Shown: in pieces, positions 55,869-64,000 of the stretch
Layout: each line of letters begins with the position of its first letter
Numbering within the stretch: the first letter of the stretch is position 1
DNA from: Gnetum montanum
Lineage: Eukaryota; Streptophyta; Gnetopsida; Gnetales; Gnetaceae
Direction: 5' to 3'
Assembly: GCA_015680685.1 (NCBI GenBank)
Contig: MNCI01020980.1
Coordinates: 697,057 to 761,056 of the forward strand
Length of the DNA: 64,000 nt
Translations under genes and position numbers: made by a program
The notes under the pieces: model-generated
Told to the model about the DNA's origin: nothing
Database searches by the model: none
The model's input: the letters and a program-made list of their open reading frames with translations, nothing else

Positions 55869-56560
55869 TTATGTCACGTACCATTCTACGGCATGTGTCA
55901 TGCTAATAGATGCTATGGGAAGTTCATTGGGAGCATCAGTTATGGGCTTGTCATAGATCGTGATGGAACTAGGCAACGCATGAAACATGTCTGGTGAGAT
56001 GTTTAGAGCTAACGTGGCTAGTGCATTTGCAATGGTATTATCATTTTGAGAAACATGTTGCACTTCTTTGTTTGTAAATTATTTTAGCAAGTGTTTTGTC
56101 AGGTCACAGTATGGTTGTAAGTGTGGAGCTTTACATGCATATACTTCTGTGACCTAGTTAATGACCAATTGTGAATCACCTCAAGCTACGAGCCATGTGA
56201 TTCCTGAAGCTAGTGCTGCGATGATAACTCTAAGGAGACCTTCATACTCTGCCACGTTGTTAGTGCTAGAAAAGCTTAAACGATAGGAAAATGGTCGGAT
56301 CTCCCTAGAGGGATATGTGATGACTGCCGTAGCACTTCCTCCTTAAGAGGTGGATGCTTCATCAAAATTTAGGATTGCATCATAGTCATTAGGCACTATG
56401 TTTATTGTGATTACGTTTTCATCTGGAAACTCTGGATTAATCGTTGCTTGATCCTGTGTTGGTGATGCGGTCATCTGATTGACTATAGTACCAGCAATCA
56501 GATGACCTTTAATGGATGATTGGGCTATGTAGTGCAGGTCAAACTCAGCAATCATTGCTT
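55869..56560 (-). pseudogene. F second (archaeal-type) RNase H
   Basis: Readable minus-strand segments in order: ILNFDEASTS..GGSATAVI, NNVAEYEGLLRVIIAALA, ITWLVA.GDSQLVIN.V and VQHVSQNDNTIANALATLAL. This matches the extra RNase H found after the standard one in Tat/Ogre elements. The first three acidic positions (D, E, D) are present. The fourth, usually in ADALA, reads ANALA, so activity is doubtful. The 5' part overlaps the open frame 56555-56343 (FDLHYIAQSSIKGHLIAGT), the linker between the two domains. Confidence 0.78.
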
Positions 56561-56660
56561 TCCTTCAAGCTATCTTGCTTGATTCGTACATGTTGTTTGT
56601 GATAGCTTTGAGTACATTGTCCTTACAGATTATGTTAACTTGGTTACGGAAGAGATAATG

Positions 56661-57394
56661 TCACCACCTCTTTAAAGAGAAGATGAGGGCTAGACATGAT
56701 CTCTCCACCTCACTGTAATGTTGTTCGTAGGCTACTAATGCGTGACTCAAGTAGTAGACAGGGATTTTGGTTCCATCATCGCATTTCTGACAAAGCATAG
56801 CCACGATGGATGTGTCCATTGTTGCAAGGTAGATATAGAACGGTTTATTGTTCTGTAGAGGATAAACTGTTGGTAGTTGAGCTAGTGCCATTTTAATGTT
56901 GTCAAAGGCTTCTTGGCAATGTGGAGTCCATTCAAAATGGACATTCTTAAGTAATAGATGCTGCATGGGGCTCAACTTGTTCGTCAGTTTCTCTATGAAT
57001 CGTCTAATGAATTGTAATCTACCTTGTAGACTGCAAAGTTTAGTAAGGTTGCTAGGTGGTTTTAATTTTTTTATGGCCTTAACCTTATCAGGTCTACTCG
57101 TATCCCTGCTTCCAAGACTATGAACCCAAGCATTTTTCCTATTTTGACTCCAAAGACACATTTCTTTGGGTTAAGTCTTAGCTCATATTTTAAACAATGC
57201 TTTAGTACCAAGTCAAGATCTTGTACGTGTTGCTCGGATGTTTTTGATTTAACCGCGATGTCGTCTACATAGTCATTAAGCAAGTTAAAGATATAATTAC
57301 TAAAGATAAATGTCATTGCTCTTTGATATGTAGCACCAGCATTCTTGAGGCCGAATGGCATCATCGTGTAGCAAAAAGTATCCCATGGTGTCAT
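56661..57394 (-). pseudogene. F reverse transcriptase C-terminal half and RNase H
   Basis: The frame 57394-57071 has TPWDTFCYTMMPFGLKNAGA, then YVDDIAVKSKT with the catalytic Asp pair intact, and LRLNPKKCVFGVKIGKMLGF. The overlapping frame 57161-56661 carries on: IKKLKPPSNLTKLCSLQGRL, FIRRFIEKLTNK, FEWTPHCQEAFDNIK, YIYLATMDTSIVAMLC, IPVYYLSHALVAYEQHYSEVE. That is the standard gypsy RNase H, degenerate at its active site as is common in Tat elements. A frameshift separates the two frames near 57100. Confidence 0.85.
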
Positions 57395-58117
57395 AAAGGT
57401 TATCCTAAGGTGGTGCTTAGGGTTAATTCAAATCTGGTTATATCTCAAAAAGCCATCCATAAAAGATAACAAGGCATGCCCAGCGGTTGAGTCAACAAGT
57501 TGATCAATGCTAGGTAGGGGGAAATCATCTTTTATGATTGCAATGTTGAAGTCCCGAAAGTCAATGCGGACAATGACCATGTTGGATACCCAGTTAGCGT
57601 AGTCAACAACCCAAATGAAACTAGCTTGATAAAGCTTGGTGATCTCACTGCGAACTGCCAATGCTATCTCAGGCTTAACCTTACGTACCTTTTGTTTCAT
57701 TGGTCTTAACTTCGGATCAAGTATGATGTTGTGTTGGACTATTCAAGGGTCTAGCCTAGGCATGTCAGTGTAATACCAAGTGAATTCTTTCATGTTATTT
57801 TTAAGCACTTGTGTTATTTCATTGACAAGTTGTGGACTCAATAATGTACTTAGTCTCAGGATCTTAACTTTGCCATCTGACGTGGTAATGGGGACTTCAG
57901 TTAAGGGGTCTTCGGTGATGTTATTGGCTTCTAAGTCCAAAGTCTTGGTCATTCCTTCATAGCAATCTAGCATTTGTTGGGTTGATGCCACAAAAGTGTC
58001 ATGTGTGGTTGAGTCTAAGTCAATGGACTCCATGTTGATTTCTCGTGTGATCATTCCGTGTGGTCCATTGATAGACAGTGGTAAGAATAGTTGCTTGTTG
58101 TCCATGGTGTTTGCTCC
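57395..58117 (-). pseudogene. F RT N-terminal region
   Basis: The frame 58123-57743 (DGKVKILRLSTLL, EFTWYYTDMPRLDP) is the pre-RT segment that leads to the DMPGLDP-type motif. 57700-57428 continues with MKQKVRKVKPEIALAVRSEI, then WVSNMVIVRIDFRDFN, DDFPLPSIDQLVD and LLSFMDGFLRYNQI. Between NMV and RIDFRD about ten residues usual in this family (the KKDG..R.C stretch) are missing without a frame change. One stop follows YNQI. A strong splice-acceptor-like TTATTGGCAG lies at 58126-58117, just before the first codons. Confidence 0.8.
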
Positions 58118-58199
58118 TGCCAATAAACAGTGAGCAATGTCAACAAGGAGGTTTTGCTATTTTTTTATGTAGGTAATTTATACGTTTAAATAGGACTAA

Positions 58200-58320
58200 G
58201 GTATGCAATGGTAGTTTATCGTCATACCCTGACGCATGGTAGTTTAAGGCCTTACTAGACCATGTCTGGTAGTTTAAGGCCATACCGGGCCAATTTATGG
58301 TCCTGTCCTAAGTATAATGA
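58200..58320 (-). repeat. Hexaloop hairpin array, cluster 2 (beside the acceptor)
   Basis: Three to four copies of TGGTAGTTTA..: CGTC/GACG at 58220-58234 (7-nt loop), GGCC/GACC at 58248-58261 (one mismatch), GGCC/GGCC at 58278-58291 (loop ATACCG). Confidence 0.7.
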
Positions 58321-58481
58321 TTTTCTATGATTTTCGGTTGTGATTTTGCGTTTATTCCTTTTACATTTAAATTTAGACGATGTATTATCTTGGGCATGTG
58401 CTAGTATATCTTTTACTCTAAGTTTAAACCATAGGGATGAACATGAGGAGGGTGAGCTAAGCCATGTGTATTATTTCATTA

Positions 58482-58508
58482 TATTCTTATATATATATAT
58501 ATATATAT
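58482..58508. repeat. (TA)n microsatellite
   Basis: Uninterrupted TA repeat of about 25 bp; it creates spurious short frames. Confidence 0.9.
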
Positions 58509-58577
58509 TTAGGTTTGGGTGTCAATAGGGACCAGCGTAAACCATTGGTAATGGTGTGTACATATATTTTTGTTTTA

Positions 58578-58880
58578 TATTTTAAAAGGGGGCCAACGTC
58601 CCCAAAAATAGGGTCAACCTGGGCATTAGCTCTTGAATACTTTATTTTAGCTCTTGGATACTTTATTTCATTTAATTTTTTTATGTTATTTTTTAATTAA
58701 TTTTTTGCTGTTGATTTTGGTGTTGATGATAGAGGGCTAGCGCCCTAAAAAATAGGAGACGATGTTTTTTTTTTAAAGGGGCAACATCCCCAAAAATAGG
58801 GTCAACGTGGGCATTGGCTCTTGGATATTTTATTTTATTTAGTTGTTTTCATTTTTATTTATTTTTTTTGTTGATTTTGG
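58578..58880. repeat. Two-copy tandem repeat of about 190 bp
   Basis: CCCCAAAAATAGGGTCAAC occurs at about 58600 and 58789, each followed by TGGGCATTRGCTCTTGRATA and a T-rich tail with GTTGATTTTGG. Confidence 0.75.
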
Positions 58881-59166
58881 CTTAGGTATGGGCGTATGTT
58901 CTATGGGGTTAGCGTAAAGGGGAAATTTATTAATTTTATTCTTAAATATGTTGGCGTTTTTACCCACAAGGGTGAGGGTGGAGGCCCATATGGAGTAAAA
59001 TTAACTTGGCACTAATTATGAAATAGCATAAACTAAATTATAGGGGTATAAAAAAGGCAAGTAGTGAGCACGAGAATTACTTTCATCACTGTGGCTAGCG
59101 TAAACCAAATTTTGATTGTTCTCCTCAGCGTAAACTGTACTTTGGACAAAATAGAGATAGTGTACA

Positions 59167-59640
59167 GCATCAACCAAAGAGAGCTGAACCAAACCAAGAA
59201 AATTGTAGCGTGAACCAAACCAAGAAAATTGCACCATGAACCAAACCAAGAAATTGCAGCGTGAACCAAACAAAGAAAATTGCAGCGTGAACCAAACAGA
59301 AATTTGCAGCGTGAACCAAACAAAAATTTGCAGCGTGAAGGCCTTGACCACCAGATCTACACACGGTTGATCCAGATCTACAACTGTAACGTTCAGATTT
59401 CTAGCATGCAGAGTTAGATCTACAATTGCGACATTCAGATCTCCGAGATCCACAGCGTTCTAGACCAGATTTACAGCGTACGAAGCCAGCTCTACCACGT
59501 GCAAGGCCAGATCTGCCGCATCTAGAGCTAGATCTGCATAGATCTGATTGTGAATGTTTAGATCTACTTACCAACGTCTAGATTTGATCCGTAGCGTATA
59601 AGATTTGCAGCGTAGAAGATCTACAGCGCCTAGAGAAGGA
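59167..59640. repeat. Minisatellite: 25-28-bp GCAGCGTGAACCAAAC units, then AGATCT-rich units
   Basis: About six units of GCAGCGTGAACCAAAC plus AAGAAAATT at 59185-59337. From 59340 a second degenerate array of 20-30-bp units built on CCAGATCTACAGCGT runs to about 59640. The open frames in this region, on both strands, come from the repeat. Confidence 0.8.
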
Positions 59641-60129
59641 TGGGCACGGGCAAGCACGAAAAAAAGAAAAAAAAAGGGGAAAAAGGAGGCAACTCTAACG
59701 TTCATAAAGGAAAGTGAGGAGATGTTCCAGAGTTTTCCTCAACCAAAGGTTCCTTCATGGGGTGGATCCATGTGTCGGTATGCTTTTATTATGTTGTTTA
59801 ATTTATGCTTTTCCTACCATTTTTTAGTTACTGTTTCAATGTATATATTGTGAACATCCGCGTGCAACATGTGCGTGTGTAGTGTGTGTCCAGGACAACA
59901 TGTTCTTGGCAGCGTCTGTGTCTTGCGACCGCGTGTGCATTCTGGACGTTTACAACGTTCATTAGAAACAAAGTCTGTTTAGGATAGATTTTGGGTTGAA
60001 TCTGCCTTCAGTGTGTACCTCTATTGCTGGTGTCTGATTTTCTATGACGTGCAAATTTTTTCTTGTGTTTGGTGATGGGCCACGTATTGACATTGTATGG
60101 CCAGCGTGTAGGGCTAGATGCACAGCGTA

Positions 60130-60510
60130 TAGGCATTATGGATGTTATATTTTCTAAGTGTTGAACTGGCAGCATATAAATGAAAAATTTTCTAAGTATG
60201 GAGCATGCAGCGTATACTTAAAAAAAATTTTCTAAGTATGGGGCATGCAGCGTATACATGAAAAATTTTCTAGGTATGGAGCATGCAACGTATACCTAAA
60301 AAAAAATTTCTAAGTATGGGGCATGCAACGTATACCTACAAAATTTTCTAAGTATGAGGCATGTAGCGTATACCTAAAAAAGTTTCTAAGTATGGAGCAT
60401 GCAGCGTATACATGAAAAATTTTCTAAGTATGGACCATGCAGCGTGAACCTAAAAAAATTTTCTAAGTATGGGGCATGTAGTGTATACCTAAAAAAATTT
60501 TCTAAGTGTT
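60130..60510. repeat. Minisatellite of about 39 bp, 8-9 copies
   Basis: Unit GCATGCAGCGTATAC, CTAAAAAAATTTTC, TAAGTATGGG; anchors near 60204, 60244, 60281, 60322, 60359, 60399, 60436 and 60475. It carries the same GCGTA core as the repeats at 52 kb and 59 kb. Confidence 0.85.
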
Positions 60511-60679
60511 AAACATATGAAGTTAAACGTTATGTAAACTGGATGTTAATGCTAACTGTTGATCATGGGTGATCTACACGACATGACGACATGTCCACTG
60601 GGGTCTTATGTTATATGCTTGTAATACAAGTTGATTTGCATGTTTATACAGAGGCGTGATGTGTTCTACATACTTTAGG

Positions 60680-60760
60680 TGGTGTGGATGTTAGTTTATT
60701 GTCTTAACTCCAAGAGGGATGGTAGTTCAAGGCCTTACCGGGCCATGTGTTTTGGATTTT
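60680..60760 (-). repeat. Hexaloop hairpin array, cluster 3
   Basis: Two copies: TTAGTTTATTGTCTTAAC (decayed) and GTAGTTCAA followed by GGCC/GGCC at 60731-60744 (loop TTACCG). Confidence 0.65.
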
Positions 60761-60853
60761 ATAATGTTTTTGTTGTTTTCCAGTTAATGCTCTTTTTTTT
60801 CTTTTGTACTAATAATTTTATTTTGTTTTTGTACTTTCTATTTTTTTTTGAAG

Positions 60854-60946
60854 GGACATGATGATGATGATGGTGGTCCCAGTGGAGCGGGACCCGATGA
60901 TGTGGATGAGTTTGTGGACCAAGCCCCTCCTAGCGCTAATGTTTAA
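60854..60946 (+). other. Exon-like acidic segment, antisense to F
   Basis: After a pyrimidine run and AG, one + strand frame reads GHDDDDGGPSGAGPDDVDEF then VDQAPPSANV and a stop at 60946. The composition is unlike the AT-rich surroundings and looks like an acidic protein tail. No partner exon is established; the frame 59605-59780 (Lys-rich, then TFIKESEEMFQSFPQPKV) is a candidate but does not splice cleanly in frame. Confidence 0.25.
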
Positions 60947-61339
60947 TTTAACTTCTGATTGTTGTTAGCTTAGTTTGATCATTTTGGATTGTAATTTTGT
61001 GAACTTTGTAAAGCATATGTATGAACATTGTTAATATTTCATATTATAAACTTATACATTTATACATTTTTTTTGTTTTTTTTCTATTATTCAAGTTTTT
61101 TTATTATTTTAAGTTTTGTCCAAACTTTTGATAAACACAAGTGTAACCGTGAAAGATTTTTTCTTTTTATATATTTATGTTTTTTTTTGTTGTTTGAATT
61201 ATTTGCAAATGTAAGAGTGAATGTAACTGAGACGATAACAGTGTAGAGGTAATGTAAAGGGCATAGTAATTTGTAAAGCAAGGATGTAACTATGCATGCA
61301 AAGAAAGAATGTAATCTTAAAGGAATGAAAATGTAACTT

Positions 61340-61620
61340 GTTCTAGTGTAAGGTCATTTCGGGCCATGCGTGCCAGTTTAAAGTCATGATGGACTTTAGC
61401 AATGGCGTTCTAGTTTAAGGCCATTTCGGGCCAGAAGAAAATGATAGAGGTTTAAACTCTTTTTGTGGGTTTTAGAATGAACCGGCCATTTTTGACCGTG
61501 GCTAGTTTATGTCATTGCGGACGTGTGGTATTTTAACGTCATTTCGGACACTTGTGGTTTAACATCATTTCAGACGTGATTGTAGTTTAACGTCATTTCG
61601 GATGATTGTTCATTTAACAG
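61340..61620 (-). repeat. Hexaloop hairpin array, cluster 4 (after F protease)
   Basis: At least seven copies. Stems: GGTC/GGCC at 61352-61365, AAAGTC/GACTTT at 61380-61397 (loop ATGATG), GGCC/GGCC at 61429-61442 (loop ATTTCG), GTC/GAC at 61511-61522 (loop ATTGCG), GTC/GAC at 61538-61549 (loop ATTTCG). Two decayed copies lie at 61560-61610. It lies directly against the gag-pro stop. Confidence 0.78.
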
Positions 61621-62343
61621 TTGAGTAGCTTCTTTACTTTTCGCAGATTGACATGGTGTGTTGGGCATGTCGGTGTAATTGTATATTCAGTGTCTCCTTT
61701 GCTAATTATGTTAAACAACAATTTAAACCATGAGACATCTGGGGGAATGACCCCTATGTCCACATGTTTTGATGTTTCCATGTTTTGTAATGTTTCTATA
61801 TCTTCTGAAGGATCATGGTTTGGAGATTGGTTGTCACTTTGGTTTTCATTTGTTGCATGTTCCTACTTTGGTTGTTCAATGGTTGTGTCTTGTTTAGGCT
61901 CATTTAGAACATGGTTGTTTTTAGGCTCTTCGAATTTAACTTCGAGGCCTTGGCCTACGTCAGTGTGTGAAGAGATGGTGGATGTAGCTGCATCCCCGTG
62001 TATGATAATCTCGCCACCTTTGTAAGGTAGGTGGATCTCTTGATGTATGGGGGATGATACCACTTTTCATTGGGCTAACCAAGGTTGTCCCAATATTAAG
62101 TTAACACCAAACATCTGTAGATGTGGGGAACCGGTCCCCTGATATGAAATTCAAAGTGAGCGTTCCTCTGACTACTACGTGTGACCCACTAAATGATTTT
62201 AGACATGTGGTGGAAGTTGGTTTTATTTGTTCGGTTAGCCCTAATTGTTCAATGATGGGGTAAGGTACTACGTTCGTAGCTGCTCCGTCATCTACGTGCA
62301 CCCGATGTATTTTAAATTGGTTTACTTGTATCGTTATAAACAT
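61614..62343 (-). pseudogene. F aspartic protease and gag-pro C-terminus
   Basis: The frame 62343-62101 contains HRVHVDDGAATNVVPYPIIE, the Tat-type protease motif (D-D-G in place of D-S/G-G), then LKSFSGSHVVVRGTLTLNFI. After a frameshift near 62100 the reading continues: LILGQPWLAQ, VSSPIHQEIHLPYKGGEIII, HGD, an acidic stretch, and YTITPTCPTHHVNLRKVKKL before TAA at 61614-61616. Gln-Pro-Trp and SS.IHQ residues are the usual end of this protease domain. Cuts the polyprotein, by homology. Confidence 0.8.
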
Positions 62344-62879
62344 GGGTGCGATGGTTTAGGGTTTAGGGTTCCCTTAAGAATCGTAAGAAGATATGTTTCT
62401 GGGATTGGCTCATGAAGTTTGTTGAGTGCGGTACTCCATCTTTGGATAAATTTTTGTACAGGTTCAATCGGTGCTTGTTTTACCTGTATCAGATTGTCCA
62501 AGGTTGCTTCAGGTTTCAGGTTGTGTTTAAACCTGGTAACAAACTGGTGTAAGAGATCCCCCAAAGAGGATATGGAGTTACAAGGCAAGGCTTGGTACCA
62601 GTCTAATGCTCTGCCAGTGAGGGACATGGCGAACATGTGCAAGATTGCATGAGGCCAAGCCTGAAGTAGCAGACATTCTAATCTAAATGTGACTAGATGG
62701 GCGTTGGGGTCTCCTTCCCCGTTGTATTTGGTTAGTTGAGGCAAAGAAACGCCTTTGGGCAAGGTTAATCGTGGTACCAAAGAGCTAATAGGATCATCTT
62801 GGTAAAAGTCTAATACTTTAAGCTCTTCATTGTTGGTTCTTTTAAGGCATTTTACCTCATCAGTGAGTTCTTGCATCAT
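62334..62879 (-). pseudogene. F gag core
   Basis: A clean 181-codon frame. MQELTDEVKCLKRTNNEEL (coiled-coil-like start) is followed by FYQDDPISSLVPRLTLPKG, LPQLTKYNGEGDPNAHLVTF, FAMSLTGRALDWYQALP, LLHQFVTRFKHN, LIQVKQAPIEPVQKFIQRW and TYLLTILKGTLNP. This is the Retrotrans_gag domain of Tat/Ogre elements, full length for the domain. The frame overlaps the protease frame by 10 bases in another phase, so a frameshift (mutation or programmed) lies there. Forms the particle, by homology. Confidence 0.87.
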
Positions 62880-63535
62880 ATTTTTAGTTTGATCCAGTCT
62901 TGGGCACTGGGTGAAGCGGCAGGTTGATCATGTTCTGTAGTATGCAAGTTAGATTATTATACAGTGGGCAGGAAAGAAGAAAGTTGAGTGGTCAGAGGTT
63001 GCACTTCTGGAATATTTATGGTGGGTGCTACTAAGGATGGCATACCATAAGGGGTAGGTTGTTGTTGTTGTACTTGAGGGACATTCATGGGTGGAATTGT
63101 AGGAGGTGTTATGTTGTAATGAGGGGGTTGATGCGGTTGCATGCTAGTCACAGCCCACTGTCCAGTAATGATTTGTGAGGGAACACCCTGAACTTGTTAA
63201 TTTGAAGTGGTCAAGGATGTCCCTTGGATTTGTATTCGTGGTATATAGTGAGTAGATGTAGAAGCAAGTATCACAGACGACATCCAAATCACTTGGGGTG
63301 GGAAGGTCACTCCTACATTAGTTTGAGAGGGGACTTGTTGGGGTTGTACTTGTAAGAGAGGGGATAACGTGATGACTGGAGGAATCGTGGGGATGGGTAT
63401 ATTGAATTGAGTATCGGTCATAGGGAGAGTGGGAATAAGAGTGGATGCTTCTAGTTGAGGCACATGTGCTTGAGTGATTTTAAATGAGTGGAGGAACATG
63501 GTCTCCCCCGTGAAATGGTGAAATAATGGGTTCAC
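62880..63535 (-). pseudogene. F gag N-terminal Pro/Gln-rich region
   Basis: The frames 63535-63197 (MNPLFHHFTGETMFLHSFKI, LQVQPQQVPSQTNVGV) and 63151-62957 (MQPHQPPHYNITPPTIPPMN, VQQQQPTPYGMPSL) are low-complexity Pro/Gln/Thr-rich. They sit upstream of the gag core, as in Ogre-type elements with long N-terminal extensions. Stops and a frameshift separate them from the core. The true start is uncertain and could lie beyond 63535. Confidence 0.6.
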
Positions 63536-64000
63536 GTAAGTATGCGGACTAAGAGAATGGTACGAATTCTCGTGTTTGGACTGAGCTGCAAAATTATCTT
63601 CTTCATCTTTGTTTTGAGTTTCTACGGTGGATTATGTTAATGCATTTGGCCATTTTATGGAACAGTAAGATTCAGGGCTTTGAGTTTGGTGAGTTACAAG
63701 AATTATCAAAGTTATATTCAAGGGCTGTGGGCATGTTAAAGCTTTGTGGAGTAAATTAAAATTTTAATGAGATGATAGGTTTGATAACTTTGAAGAAAAA
63801 ATTGGCGACATCATCAAGCATCCGTTACCTTTCAAAAGAAATAAAATATGTTTGAAAGATGCAAATATTTTAGTTTACGGTTTGAAGGTTCACTCACGCG
63901 GTACAGCAAACTAAAAAATGGAATTCCTGGGCGTGGATCTGATGAAGGCATACCAACAACACAAATTATCTTGCAAATGTATCGCGGCCCTAATTTTCTC
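63536..64000 (-). other. F leader region
   Basis: No LTR end or primer-binding site is recognised before the right edge. AT-rich with no long frame. Probably untranslated leader or the start of an upstream ORF of F. Confidence 0.4.

Larger units (their letters stand above)
58118..61613 (-). other. Intron-like non-coding block between F protease and RT
   Basis: About 3.5 kb without element domains, bounded by the gag-pro stop (TAA, 61614-61616) and the acceptor-like CTCACTGTTTATTGGCAG at 58117. Ogre elements are known to carry an intron between protease and RT; this block is where it would be. It is filled with tandem repeats (58578-58880, 59167-59337, 59340-59640, 60130-60510) and three hairpin clusters (58200-58320, 60680-60760, 61340-61620). 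I could not choose a donor site. Confidence 0.55.
54641..64000 (-). mobile_element. Tat/Ogre-like LTR retrotransposon F
   Basis: Minus-strand order: gag N-terminal region (from 63535), gag core (62879-62334), protease (62343-61614), a 3.5-kb non-coding block (61613-58118), RT (58117-57071), RNase H (57161-56661), a second archaeal-type RNase H (about 56560-55870) and integrase (about 55860-54694). The double RNase H and the gap between protease and RT mark the Tat/Ogre lineage of Ty3/gypsy. The 5' LTR lies beyond the right edge. Less decayed than the Athila-like copies. Confidence 0.87.

Noticed and set aside
58464-58528. Short frame rich in Ile/Tyr
   Set aside because: Product of the (TA)n microsatellite.

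Overview
The window looks like plant nuclear DNA from a large, repeat-packed, AT-rich genome (a gymnosperm or another big-genome seed plant would fit; the sequence cannot settle the species). I find no convincing host protein gene and no intact tRNA or rRNA gene. Nearly all of it is LTR retrotransposons, nested and decayed. Two Ty3/gypsy lineages are present. The first is Athila-like: LTR tips TGATGAG...CTCATCA, a primer-binding site like the 3' end of tRNA-Asp, an FMDDF-type RT motif and a purine tract GTGGGGGTA. The second is Tat/Ogre-like: an extra RNase H domain after the usual one and a long spacer between protease and RT. A possible LINE 3' end and several tRNA-derived SINE heads fill the gaps.

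Layout. 1-14820: Athila-like element A (+), interrupted at 2745-10166 by element I (+), which has a perfect 5-bp target duplication (ACTAC) and has lost RT, RNase H and integrase. 14821-21430: 5' part of a pol-less element, B1 (-). 21431-21577: start of an LTR of element C (-). 21586-22405: another LTR (D). 24016-27465: a gag/protease remnant (E) split by a 1.75-kb LTR-like block. 27582-28438: SINE-rich spacer. 28439-36892: complete pol-less element B2 (-), target duplication TAGTT. 36893-38561: LINE and SINE debris. 38562-40642: the missing 3' part of B1, now on the + strand. 40643-50914: Athila-like element C1 (+) with gag, PR, RT, RNase H and IN, followed without a break by the start of a second copy (C2) sharing the same LTR. 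51198-64000: Tat/Ogre-like element F (-), which runs off the right edge.

Main points. (1) The B elements carry gag plus a ~2.7-kb second ORF where Athila elements carry an env-like gene. No protease or pol is visible. This ORF has its own LTR-like promoter block and a splice-acceptor-like TGCAG directly before its ATG. B shares LTR tips, PBS and PPT with A, I and C, so it may be mobilised by their enzymes. (2) B1 and the C LTR it sits in were split by a ~23.7-kb inversion (14821-38561). The two halves rejoin exactly, with matching AGTGG target duplications. (3) Non-coding parts of F contain about 20 copies of a TAGTTTA-led motif, most of which fold as a 3-7 bp stem around a 6-nt loop. The stems differ in sequence but keep their pairing. 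(4) LTR promoters of the Athila-like subfamilies each carry their own palindromic or tandem module upstream of an otherwise similar TATA region, and module number differs between the two LTRs of one element.

Almost every coding region holds stops and frameshifts. The longest clean frames are B1 gag (282 codons), I gag-PR (217 codons), C1 RNase H (196 codons) and F integrase (195 codons). Domain calls rest on motifs read by eye; no database search was run and no percentage identities were computed.
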